A stretch of 10,697 nt of DNA from Glandiceps talaboti (lineage: Eukaryota > Hemichordata > Enteropneusta > Spengelidae), in NCBI RefSeq assembly GCF_964340395.1, contig NW_027554295.1:126001-136697 (forward strand). The letters are read 5' to 3'. How positions within the stretch are numbered: position 1 is the stretch's first letter; every line of letters starts with the position of its first letter. Of the stretch, positions 1-7,129 are shown piece after piece. The notes beneath the pieces were generated by a model that was not told the DNA's origin, did no database searches, and saw only the letters and a list, made by a program, of their open reading frames with translations. Made by a program: the position numbers and the translations under genes.

Positions 1-146
1 TGCTGTTCAAAATTGATAGAACGTTTTTTGTTTATATCAACGCATAAAAATAATCTTACCAGTCTATTCACAATGTCTTCAATAGTTGTAGAAAAATCAG
101 TGTCAAGATCTGCAGTGTCCATAGGAATTATTTCTTCAGGATTCAT
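1..146 (-). CDS. 5' part of a gene running off the left edge, unknown product
   Basis: The minus strand opens with an ATG at 146-144 and stays open to the window edge, giving 48 codons. The N-terminus is acidic (MNPEEIIPMDTADLDTDF) and then becomes helical and more hydrophobic. No known domain is visible in this stretch. The start is supported by a TATA box about 70 bp upstream (215-222) and a CRE 20 bp beyond it. A good splice donor (CTG|GTAAGA, exon end at 60, phase 0 after 29 codons) lies inside the open frame. The first exon may therefore end at 60, with the last 19 codons being intron; the sequence alone does not decide this. It is transcribed away from the transposon and away from the gene at 1969. 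Confidence 0.6.
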   Translation of the reverse strand, partial: MNPEEIIPMDTADLDTDFSTTIEDIVNRLVRLFLCVDINKKRSINFEQ

Positions 147-214
147 CGTTACACGATTGTATATCACCTAAGCAAGTTCCTAACGGAATGGCAAATGTTC
201 AAACACAGCTCCCT

Positions 215-250
215 CTTATATAGACGATTAATGTAAAAAAAATGACGTCA
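215..250 (-). promoter_or_regulatory. TATA box and CRE of the left-edge gene
   Basis: On the minus strand TATATAAG occupies 222-215, and the full palindromic CRE TGACGTCA occupies 243-250. They are separated by exactly 20 bp. A TATA box about 70 bp before the ATG puts transcription start near 190. The same CRE-20 bp-TATA layout precedes the RING gene at 9654-9689. A second CRE palindrome lies at 364-371. CRE sites are bound by CREB/ATF-type bZIP factors in animals; use here is inferred. Confidence 0.65.
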
Positions 251-263
251 CGAAATTACTAAT

Positions 264-286
264 TTCAAGAGATTTCACGAAAGTTT
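264..286. promoter_or_regulatory. Heat-shock-element-like array, copy 1
   Basis: Five inverted 5-bp units lie in exact register: TTC at 264, GAG at 269, TTC at 274, GAA at 279, TTT at 284. Three are perfect and two differ by one base. This fits the alternating nTTCnnGAAn pattern bound by trimeric HSF. A shorter version, TTC at 377 and GAA at 382, lies in the second repeat unit. Confidence 0.45.
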
Positions 287-434
287 GCTTTTGTATCATT
301 TTGAGACGTGAATTTTTCAAGTTACGTGGTTTAAAATCAAATGACTACGTTATGTTAAAAATATGACGTCACGAAATTCGTGAAATGTTTTTGTATCATT
401 TTGAGACGTGAATTTTTCACATGAAATTAGTAAT

Positions 435-457
435 TTCACGAAGTTTGACGAAAGTTC
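435..457. promoter_or_regulatory. Heat-shock-element-like array, copy 2 (five units)
   Basis: TTC 435, GAA 440, TTG 445, GAA 450 and TTC 455 are spaced exactly 5 bp apart. Four of the five units are perfect. It lies in the third repeat unit, about 230 bp upstream of the TATA box of the left-edge gene and about 55 bp from the transposon end. HSF binding is inferred from the pattern only. Confidence 0.5.
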
Positions 458-511
458 ACTTTTGTATCATGTTGAGACATGACTTTTTCAAGTTACGTGG
501 TGTCAAAATTT

Positions 512-1872
512 CAGGGCTCGAAATTAGCCGTAGTCCGAGGCTCTCGTCAATGCTTAGCGGAGGAGACATATCATAGATACAATAATGTTTATAGATAGTA
601 TTAGGAACAGATAAGATTTGAGGGACGTGCCTTGGCACAAACCATTTCTCTCTAGGGTTGGGTCATAGCATGTTATTTTTTAATTTAAGGGAAACGGAAA
701 TGGATGGTAACCGTGTGTATTTTTTATCGTATGACGTTTACCTTTTACAAAGTAAATAATAACAAATAGCATAAATGCTCAGATTTGAGACATTTGTGTT
801 ATAAGTTTGACAAGCAACCCACACACACGAAATGGAATGAGCCACTAATCATTACACTGAGCCACTCACTAATCATAACACTGAACCCATGAGCGATGGC
901 CCTCACTGGACTTCTTGGGAGACAAGTGTTTATATGCTTAAAGAACTATCCAGTATAAATAAAGATTATTATTATTATTATTATTATTACATATAAGTGG
1001 TTTATTTACCCAAGCGTATAAAATGATTACAAAATAATGGTAACAAAAATCAAAAGAGAGAAGGGTGAAACTCTATACCTCACACCGTTATCATTGAAAT
1101 AAAATACATCGAAATATACACGACGTGAGTTCAAACACTAAGTAAAATCTCTAGTCACAACAAAATTACAGTCATTGACCACCAATAAATCCTGTACATG
1201 TGTTCAACCTGATACATATAGTCTAGTGATGGACTAATCCTACATGTACTTGAATACTAAGTAAAGTCGTGGCTTCCTTCTCCGAAGCGCATGCACAGCC
1301 TGAGTGACGAACAGATTGACAAAATACAGTTTTAATGTATGTCTGTACAATTTGATCATGATGAATACATACATAAATTCATTGGGAGGATATATGGTAC
1401 ATACATCTAGTAAAACAACAAGTGAACATGATTTAGGGTTACTCATCAATGGGGACATTGAAGAATATGTGAAGCATACAGACGCATATAGGGATGTACC
1501 ATCGATGCATCGCATCGCCTTTTAATGGCACTGTTTAGACTGTCGACAGTCCTTCGTGCCTTTTTGCTACATTTTGTCTAAAACTAAAGTAAGTCGTTGC
1601 CTTGCTCCGACTAAAAAACAAAACAAAAACCCTATTGTTTCTAAAAACGTATTATTTTAGGACAGGTCAAATGTTTGCATAATATGAATGTCATTAATTT
1701 CATGAAAAAAACTCAGGTGTTATCAGAAGGTTTATTACTTAATGTTTTGTTTATGCATAAATTATTAAATGCTGAAAAAAAGAATGACTACCAAATCTTC
1801 CCTGTTGACTACCAGTTTTAAAAAGTGGTAGTCAAAGTGACTACCAACTAAAAAAGTTAATTTCGAGCCCTG
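512..1872. mobile_element. Non-autonomous hAT-like DNA transposon
   Basis: The left end CAGGGCTCGAAATTA (512-526) and the right end, its exact reverse complement (1858-1872), form a 15-bp perfect terminal inverted repeat. CAGGG-type ends are typical of hAT elements. Subterminal GACTACC/GGTAGTC motifs recur near the right end (about 1786, 1806, 1826, 1838), with GTAGTCC near the left end, like hAT transposase-binding repeats. The 1361 bp hold no long ORF, so the element would need a transposase supplied elsewhere. The flanking 8-mers (504-511 and 1873-1880) share only their first four bases, so no clean target duplication is seen; the insertion may be old. It separates the left-edge promoter from the gene at 1969. 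Confidence 0.65.
835..989 (+). repeat. Retroposon 3' end with (ATT)n tail, nested in the hAT-like element
   Basis: The region ends in AATAAA (958-963) running straight into (ATT)n at 965-989, the usual 3' tail of invertebrate LINE/SINE copies. Just before it is a short internal duplication built on GAGCCACT...CTAATCAT (about 839-884). The 5' boundary is not clear. The family cannot be named from sequence alone. Confidence 0.4.
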
Positions 1873-1968
1873 CAAATGAAATCACTACCACACATCTTGC
1901 CATTACATTGATCGCATGTATATTTACGGGACAATATTAGATACATGTCGAAAGTTTAACATGCTCTC

Positions 1969-2346
1969 ATGTTTCCAGAAAAAAATATCGCCAAATTCCT
2001 CAAAAAGTACGAAGATATATTCAGCTTTGCACACGACTTTGAATACGATAAATTAAGAAGGAAAAATAGACCGGTATTACGAGTGTTCGTTAACGACAAC
2101 ACTTCTCTTTGTACGTGGGGTGAAAGTACCTGCCACTTGTACCATAATATTCTTGCCTTTACAAAAGATTGCAAGCGTAAAAAGTTCTTCAAATGGGTAT
2201 CATTTTGTGAAGTTTTTATCCACGCGATTCAAAACACGGAACGATACCATCTAAACGAATATTGGATTTTCAAATTACAGAAAGATGCCGCCATCAAACG
2301 CATATTACAATTGCATGAAAATCTATTCGTCTATTATCATTGTTGA
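1969..2346 (+). CDS. Uncharacterised 125-residue protein
   Basis: The ORF runs from ATG 1969 to TGA 2346; an in-frame TAA at 1957 closes the frame upstream. The protein is rich in charged and aromatic residues (FPEKNIAKFLKKYEDIF at the start, FVYYHC at the end), looks mostly helical, and has no signal peptide or membrane segment. I recognise no family. The composition and tandem AATAAA signals at 2582-2587 and 2619-2624 support a real gene. A possible splice acceptor (CTCTCATGTTTCCAG) covers the ATG, so this could instead be the last exon of a longer gene whose upstream part is disrupted by the hAT-like element, which ends only 96 bp before the ATG. Confidence 0.55.
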   Translation: MFPEKNIAKFLKKYEDIFSFAHDFEYDKLRRKNRPVLRVFVNDNTSLCTWGESTCHLYHNILAFTKDCKRKKFFKWVSFCEVFIHAIQNTERYHLNEYWIFKLQKDAAIKRILQLHENLFVYYHC

Positions 2347-2913
2347 CGATTTTATCGTAAACCTGACTGCTGTTCAAGACAGGCGTGGATGAATTTTTAG
2401 ACGTGATAACAATGTATCCACTCACGTCACGTCACCGGTATTTTTACTCGGACATGCACGCGTATATGTGTATGCAACGAGCTGGGATCCGTACGCAACG
2501 AGCTCGTTGAAAATTAGATGACTCGAAATGTCGCTAATAGTTACGATGTATATGCGATGCGTGTGTTTTGTAATGGAACAAAATAAATAAATATAAATTA
2601 AAACTCTACTCTAAGAAAAATAAAGTTTTTTATATCTTTTTTTTTTCCTTTCGTCATTCGAAATTCAGCAAATAAATGCAATTTTGATATTTGTATTTAC
2701 ATTGTTTGTCGTCTAGAATTAAAGTCGCGGTATGGTTTTCGTTGCAACACTGTCAGAAGTATCAATGACAGGCCAACAAAGTCTGTGATTGGTTGTCTTG
2801 AACGAAAAAATGTGACGTCACTACATGCTTTTGTATACCTGTCGCCTGATTGGTTGTTTAGATAAAACCCTGCATGCACCTACATCAGCGGGGCCGTGTG
2901 TTGTTTTTGTAAC
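2347..2913. other. Intergenic region, 3' UTR and CRE/CCAAT region
   Basis: The left part is the 3' UTR of the 1969 gene. It contains overlapping CGTCA half-CREs (about 2425-2437) and a near-repeat of GTATGCAACGAGCT and GTACGCAACGAGCT (about 2469-2506). The right part holds a full CRE palindrome TGACGTCA (2813-2820) flanked by two GATTGGTTGT motifs (inverted CCAAT boxes, about 2787 and 2849), and then GATAAAAC near 2861. That grouping looks like a promoter pointing right. I see no RNA gene. Confidence 0.4.
2582..2624 (+). terminator. Polyadenylation signals for the 1969-2346 gene
   Basis: AATAAA occurs at 2582-2587 and 2619-2624, 236 and 273 bp after the stop codon. A T-rich tract follows at 2625-2648. 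Confidence 0.5.
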
Positions 2914-3208
2914 AATGTTTGTCAGTTTATTTAGTGATAAGCTTAGAAGTAGACTTTTTTCGGCACCTTCAAAGGCAGTTTTCATTTGTCATTTTACACC
3001 ACTGATAAAAGACGTTGTGGTCACAGGCCTTTCTATACAAGTCCTGCAATGCCAGTATTTGTTAGCTCCTCAAAACATGCACACATGGTGGAAAATATCG
3101 TTCATGACTCCAAAGCGATTGCTATCATTAAAATTCCACACTCACATTATATTTTTCAAACTGTTCTTGCTTATTAGCAGGTCTCATATCCTCTTGACTT
3201 CCACTTAG
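2914..3208 (+). CDS. Weak 97-residue ORF behind a CRE/CCAAT promoter-like region
   Basis: ATG 2914 (AACAATGT, A at -3) opens a frame to TAG 3208. It lies about 50 bp after a TATA-like GATAAAAC and about 95 bp after a CRE. The product begins MFVSLFSDKLRSRLFS and becomes hydrophobic toward its end (HIIFFKLFLLIS), which could be a C-terminal membrane segment. A second plus frame is open over 2953-3177, so the reading frame is uncertain. An AATAAA at 3579-3584 could serve either. No family is recognised. Evidence is mainly positional. Confidence 0.25.
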
Positions 3209-3673
3209 TTTAGACATGATATAAGACATATTGTTTTGAGCAATTCTCTACCTTCCATCTCAGTATAGCGACCCTCTCCCCGCATCATGAGTATCGCAAC
3301 ACCTCAATCAATATGTCTCCCGTGGCCTAATATACATGCACATGCAGGTCTCATGTCAATGCACCGCCGACTTCTCTGTTCACACAGTCATTCATTCAAG
3401 CACTGAACAGACACTGGGTGTTCATAGAGAGGTTATTTTGGAACGATTAATTCAAACTTTATTCAGAGTAATGTATATAAATATTACCTGCTTGACACTA
3501 CATTCGCCCAAAATTACAATATAGTCAACTAAGCAACAAAGTAGCCAGAGAGCAAACATATCAAATCCCTATACACTGAATAAAACATTGATCCATGCCA
3601 GGGGTAATAATTGTGAGTGTTCTCAGGAGGAAGGACGCATTATAAATTCGCATTGTTATATCATTTGTATTAT
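3209..3673. other. Region between converging transcripts
   Basis: No convincing coding region is seen. A plus-strand AATAAA (3579-3584) and the minus-strand AATAAA of the SUKH-like gene (3674-3679) face each other about 95 bp apart, so this looks like the shared end zone of converging genes. A 62-codon plus frame at 3336-3524 has no support beyond being open. Confidence 0.35.
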
Positions 3674-3679
3674 TTTATT
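3674..3679 (-). terminator. Polyadenylation signal of the SUKH-like gene
   Basis: AATAAA on the minus strand, about 190 bp after the stop codon of exon 3. No canonical signal is seen close downstream of the stop that would apply if exon 1 were unspliced (4994-4996). This favours the spliced model. Confidence 0.55.
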
Positions 3680-3867
3680 CCACAATGCCATATCAATTTG
3701 AACGGCTAACAGAGAGTCACAGTTGACAAATTCACCATAAAAGCAAAATATGTTTACAAGTTGGTTGGTCGACAAGGCAGTAAAACCTGAAGAGGTCACA
3801 TGCGTTAGTACGTAGGTGTGTCGCGTCGTCATGAAGGGTGAAAACAACAGCTGCTAGATAGACATTT

Positions 3868-4931
3868 TCAGCTCGTAAATTTGCGCCCAAACAAATCTGC
3901 CATCTCTTCACATTCCTGATTCAGGACTTCTCTTTTGACTTCTAGAAAGCTTCCTGCAATTTTTTTTAAATAAAAAGTTTTTTTATGATTATATAGAGAA
4001 AGATTGAGGTGTAGGGTACAAACTCGAACGAAATACACTACCAAATGGTTGGTCAGGAGTATCGAATGACTAAAAATTCTTAAAATTACCTCGTGAATGG
4101 CAAACAATGTATTTGACTTTTTAAGTACATATTTAAGTACATATCGTGACCTCGTTCCATCAGTTGTGTTTTAGTTGTGCAATGTTACTTTTTACATGTA
4201 CACCGGTTTCACTAACATAATCCATTTCTATAGAGCCAGTCACTGGTCCTTTCAGGGGTACACACAAGACAGACACTAGGCCGAATCTTTGCTGTTAAAG
4301 TAAACGAAGCAATCAACAATAACGAATTGTTACAGAACTAACCACAATGCACACAAGTCATATAAGGTCAATTTTGTCATGAAACACGTATGATAAACGT
4401 ATTGTACAAAAGAATTATTTTGTACTCGAATATTAACTTGTTGGTGGTGCCAATCAAACTTAGTGTGGTTTGGTATGAATTTCAGAAAGTAATTAACAGT
4501 CTAGAGTCACCTACCTACGTTATCTGCACCACTGTTCTTGCCAGCACAATATGTGTCAGTTTTGCCAAGCTCATCTAAGTATGCCAGCTGTTAATAAGTA
4601 AAACGGAAATTCTGGTGTATATATATATATATATTGTGAAAATATTTTATAGTAAAAAAATCGTTCTTAAGCACGGGGACATTTTACAAGTGGTAGTTTC
4701 TCTGGGCCGGTCGTTTTTAGGTATATATCACTATCACACATCTTCACAGCATGCTATCGACATAGAATGGACACTCCAACGACTTGTTTAAATGCTGATG
4801 TGAATATTATAACATACAACCCAAAACTAGAATGGATATATGGACACAAAACATCTTTGGTGAACGGTGTTGCAAATCTAACTTTGCTTTATAAATTATA
4901 TGCACTCGTTGATGTCGTTGATTTTTTTTTG

Positions 4932-4970
<39 letters not shown>

Positions 4971-5599
4971 AAATTTCCAACATGCCTACTTTGTTATGAC
5001 TTGTACATAGTTACCTCGTCATCATACGTGCCAAATCCTGCACACGGAAGACTCTTTGTTTGGTCACGATGGCCATAATAATCGTAGAATGACTCCTCGG
5101 TGTTTGGGCCATTCTTTAAGTAGTTACAGAAGTTGTCTCCAACCAAGTACAATAATGAATCGTCGGCTTTATACACTTTACCATCGTCGTCAAGCATAAT
5201 AAAAGTGTCCGACCCTAGTTCGTCTAAATATCCAACCATGTAAAGTTTCTTCCCCGTATAAACCATTTCAAACTCCCACTTTATGGATTCTAGTGTTCCT
5301 CTGAAACCTGGATGTATGATTAAGTCCGATTTCCCAACACCTACGAACTCATTATGTCCACAACGTTCTGTGATAATTTTTCTGAAATTTTCAGCTGACC
5401 CCACCGTTTGTGATAACTGGTCACAAAATATGGACAAGTCTGCATTTTGAATACTACGCCGAGGGGGGAACTCTGTGGTTTCATCGGACTCAGAGTCGCT
5501 GTTCCCAGTTGACTCGTAAGAACAGCTTCGGTGTGGTATCCGTGGATCCATAGATACGCTTCCATTGCCACGCGTACGTTTATCACAATCGACGGCCAT
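3868..5599 (-). CDS. Three-exon gene for a SUKH (SMI1/KNR4, US22-like) superfamily protein
   Basis: Coding exons on the minus strand are 5599-5015, 4587-4515 and 3953-3868, giving 247 residues. Exon 1 ends GAG|GTAACT (phase 0). Exon 2 follows a pyrimidine-rich ATTAACAG acceptor and ends GTAG|GTAGGT (phase 1). Exon 3 follows ATTGCAG in the matching phase and runs to TGA. All phases agree. Without splicing the frame stops six codons past the donor, at 4994.

Residues 1-52 look disordered, with an acidic serine run (SDSESDE, 34-40). Residues about 65-163 resemble a SUKH domain: HPGF (96-99), a conserved-looking Trp108, the strand-turn LYMVGYLDELG, then FIMLDDDGKVYKAD and the closing helix VGDNFCNYLKNG. 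The C-terminal part is charged and helical. SUKH proteins include yeast Smi1/Knr4, bacterial immunity proteins and herpesvirus US22 proteins, which often counter host defences. The role here is unknown; membership is a judgement from pattern, not a search. Confidence 0.6.
4618..4634. repeat. (TA)n microsatellite in intron 1 of the SUKH-like gene
   Basis: A 17-bp alternating TA tract lies 31 bp upstream of the exon 2 acceptor (minus-strand sense). Confidence 0.8.
4936..4968. repeat. (TG)n microsatellite in intron 1 of the SUKH-like gene
   Basis: A 33-bp TG tract, read as (CA)n in the transcript, lies about 45 bp downstream of the exon 1 donor. Intronic CA repeats near donors can affect splicing in animals; relevance here is unknown. 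Confidence 0.9.
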
Positions 5600-5650
5600 A
5601 TTTAGATTTTGCCTTCACAGACGGCAAATATGTTGCTACGTGGTTTGTTT

Positions 5651-5824
5651 TTACTTCTTTATTCCGGCAGAGTGCTGTATAAAAATGAAGTTTATCAGAG
5701 TTAGGATGAAAACAGTCACGGCAACCAACATTAGATAAATGCAGGAAATGTTCCATGTCACCGAATAAGAAACATTGTATCTATTCACGTCATATGATTT
5801 GTGTTGTGGCGCCTTCCTGTACAT
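5651..5824 (-). CDS. 57-residue single-pass membrane protein, possibly glycosylated
   Basis: The frame runs from ATG 5824-5822 to TAA 5653-5651. I chose this ATG because the longer open frame upstream has no other ATG. The N-terminal 27 residues are polar and basic, with two N-glycosylation sequons (NVS at 17, NIS at 25). A hydrophobic segment spans about residues 28-49 (IYLMLVAVTVFILTLINFIF), followed by a short basic tail ending KK. The sequons suggest the N-terminus faces outward (type III). The dilysine-like end GIKK could be an ER-retrieval signal, but this is weak. AATAAA lies within the last codons. The SUKH-like gene starts 51 bp further along the same strand. Confidence 0.5.
   Translation of the reverse strand: MYRKAPQHKSYDVNRYNVSYSVTWNISCIYLMLVAVTVFILTLINFIFIQHSAGIKK
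5658..5663 (-). terminator. Polyadenylation signal inside the end of the 57-residue ORF
   Basis: AATAAA on the minus strand is read within codons GGA ATA AAG, two codons before TAA. Cleavage would fall between this gene and the SUKH-like start at 5599. A TATA-like TTTTTATAC (about 5675-5683) in the same ORF could start the SUKH-like transcript. Confidence 0.4.
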
Positions 5825-6163
5825 GATAAACAAGTAACCCACGTCGTGGTCAATAAAAACCCAGACATATTAATCAAAGTATATTCGACTATTCCATTTC
5901 GTTTATACGTGTGTGTTCGTGTGCTATACATGTCTAGCTCGCCTCATAAACATAGCCATCGCTAGTACATTGGACACCTTGACATTGACATGCCACCCTG
6001 TATGACAATACTCTCTTCCTATAATATGAGCGTGCACCAAGACTCAGTCATAGTTATGGAGGAGCGTTGTATACGTAGACAACTGTACAACGTGACGTCG
6101 CCAAAAAATGTCTCCTACAAAATAGCATAGCCGGATTTTCCTGGGCGTGAAGATACTAAGAAT
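5825..6163. other. Divergent intergenic region between the membrane-protein and IL-17-like genes
   Basis: The two neighbours point away from each other, so both promoters should be here. For the minus gene there is GAATATAC at 5886-5879. For the plus gene there is CCTATAATATG (about 6019) and a CRE-like TGACGTCG at 6093-6100. A short plus frame from ATG 5990 to TAG 6130 (46 codons, three N-glycosylation sequons) could be an upstream exon, but no clear donor joins it to 6164 in phase. Confidence 0.35.
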
Positions 6164-6712
6164 ATGACTTCAGTCGCTTCTTCATTGATACTTGGGTGTT
6201 GTAGTCCTCATTTCCATGCAGGATTCACGTCTAAGGAAAACATCATTTCCTATACAAAGGTGAGCTAACTATCACCGTCGGTTTATCATCACCCCAACCC
6301 CCTTCATCTTCTTACCAAACAGTCACTTGTGTTGTCATATAACATGACATTTACCTGTTTATGTATTTATTTTAATTTCAGTGTTGCACGCATCATGGAC
6401 TGATTGCTCAAGCAAGGTTACCGCTAAATACCTCTCCAATTTACGTAGCGTTCCCTCTTCCGATTGCTGAAAGCTGTGTGGACTTTGACGAGACCGTTAA
6501 AACTTGGCCAATAACTAAAAGGTATGCATTTTCATTCCAAATTTCCAATGCAATTGACTCGTGTGTTTGATTTGATTTTTTTTTTTTTGGGGGGGGGGGG
6601 AGGGAATACTTCACCTTTCAAATTGTTCCTGCCTTAATAATGGCAAAATGGCTGACATGTAGATTTTTTAAAATTATTTCTTCAAGTGTCATCGTCGTAT
6701 GGATTTTTAATA

Positions 6713-6753
<41 letters not shown>

Positions 6754-6799
6754 CAGTGTCACGAGCATTTTCGTTCCCGTTAACTGCCAACAAATGTAA
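6164..6799 (+). CDS. Three-exon gene for a small IL-17-like cystine-knot protein
   Basis: Coding exons are 6164-6259, 6382-6521 and 6757-6799, giving 92 residues. Exon 1 ends AAAG|GTGAGC. Intron 1 (122 bp) ends TTTATTTTAATTTCAG. Exon 2 ends AAAAG|GTATGC. Intron 2 (235 bp) ends with a long CT tract and TATTTCAG. Phases 0 and 2 match across both junctions, and the stop follows at 6797.

The product has the order seen in the second half of IL-17: a Cys cluster (C33, C34), a loop, an SP-I-Y motif (50-53) leading into a strand, C64, about 20 residues, then a final strand with VPVNC (85-89). IL-17 usually has two more cysteines, one five residues after the first cluster Cys and one in a terminal CxC; both are absent. 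A sequon lies at N48. The N-terminal hydrophobic stretch (4-13) is a poor signal peptide, so an upstream exon may be missing. If this is IL-17, it would be a secreted cytokine acting on IL-17 receptors. The splicing is firmer than the family call. Confidence 0.45.
6576..6600. repeat. Poly-T/poly-G tract in intron 2 of the IL-17-like gene
   Basis: Thirteen T followed directly by twelve G on the plus strand. Tract length may be uncertain in raw sequence. Confidence 0.85.
6717..6748 (+). repeat. (CT)16 microsatellite forming the polypyrimidine tract of an acceptor
   Basis: The 32-bp CT tract ends 8 bp before the exon 3 boundary (TATTTCAG ends at 6756), so it acts as the pyrimidine tract of intron 2. 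Confidence 0.85.
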
Positions 6800-7129
6800 G
6801 AACCGTTTCATATGGTCCCAATGTCATGTCGTCCTCTTCTGCCTGATAATAACACTACCGCCGGTGTGGATCCAAGCCTTTCCAGATGTGACATATTCAA
6901 GACAACAGGTGACTACGATACGGTATCTTGTTTGAAACACGAACACTATGAAACTTCGCCGTAATAAAGAACTCTTTATGTTTATCTGTATTTTCAAGAC
7001 ATTGCTGACCTCTTAAAAAAATCGTGGACATTGTTTTGTGAAAATATAATAGAAACATTACGGGTGTTTTGATGAAAGTTCACTGTGTTTCAATACTTAA
7101 ACGTTTTAGTTAACTCTTTGCCTAAACAG
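6800..7129 (+). other. 3' UTR of the IL-17-like gene and promoter of the next gene
   Basis: AATAAA at 6963-6968, about 165 bp after the stop at 6797, is the likely 3' end. A TATA-like AATATAATAG (about 7042-7051) lies about 80 bp before ATG 7130. GAAAGTTCAC (about 7074-7083) matches the last two units of the heat-shock-like array at 450-457. An acceptor-like TTTGCCTAAACAG ends exactly at 7129, so a 5' UTR intron is also possible. Confidence 0.4.

Larger units (their letters stand above)
243..490. repeat. Degenerate tandem regulatory repeats upstream of the left-edge gene
   Basis: Three related units are visible. The shared core (TTTGTATCATTTTGAGACGT and a few following bases) occurs at 290-320, 390-420 and, with three changes, 461-490. 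The first two units begin with TGACGTCACGAAATT (243, 364). Units 1 and 3 carry the inverted repeat GAAATTA-N-TAATTTC (252-266, 423-437), and a following AAGTTACGTGG ends both. The array lies entirely between the TATA box and the transposon end, so it is most likely a promoter/enhancer array rather than satellite DNA. Confidence 0.7.

Noticed and set aside
1240-1525. Overlapping ORFs on both strands inside the hAT-like element
   Set aside because: Both are short, have no recognisable transposase or other motif, and lie in a non-autonomous element; probably chance or decayed sequence.
504-1880. 8-bp target-site duplication around the hAT-like element
   Set aside because: The flanking 8-mers (504-511, 1873-1880) agree only in their first four bases, so it cannot be claimed.
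2953-3177. Second plus-strand open frame overlapping 2914-3208
   Set aside because: Its only internal ATG codons are late, and there is no clear acceptor at its start; it competes with the 2914 frame without better evidence.
3336-3524. 62-codon plus-strand ORF
   Set aside because: No promoter, signal or motif; lies in a zone between converging transcripts.
4767-5078. 103-codon plus-strand ORF
   Set aside because: Crosses the (TG)n tract and overlaps exon 1 of the SUKH-like gene in antisense; repeat-driven.
5990-6130. 46-codon plus-strand frame with three glycosylation sequons upstream of the IL-17-like gene
   Set aside because: No signal peptide and no convincing donor that joins it in phase to the next exon; kept only as a possible upstream exon.
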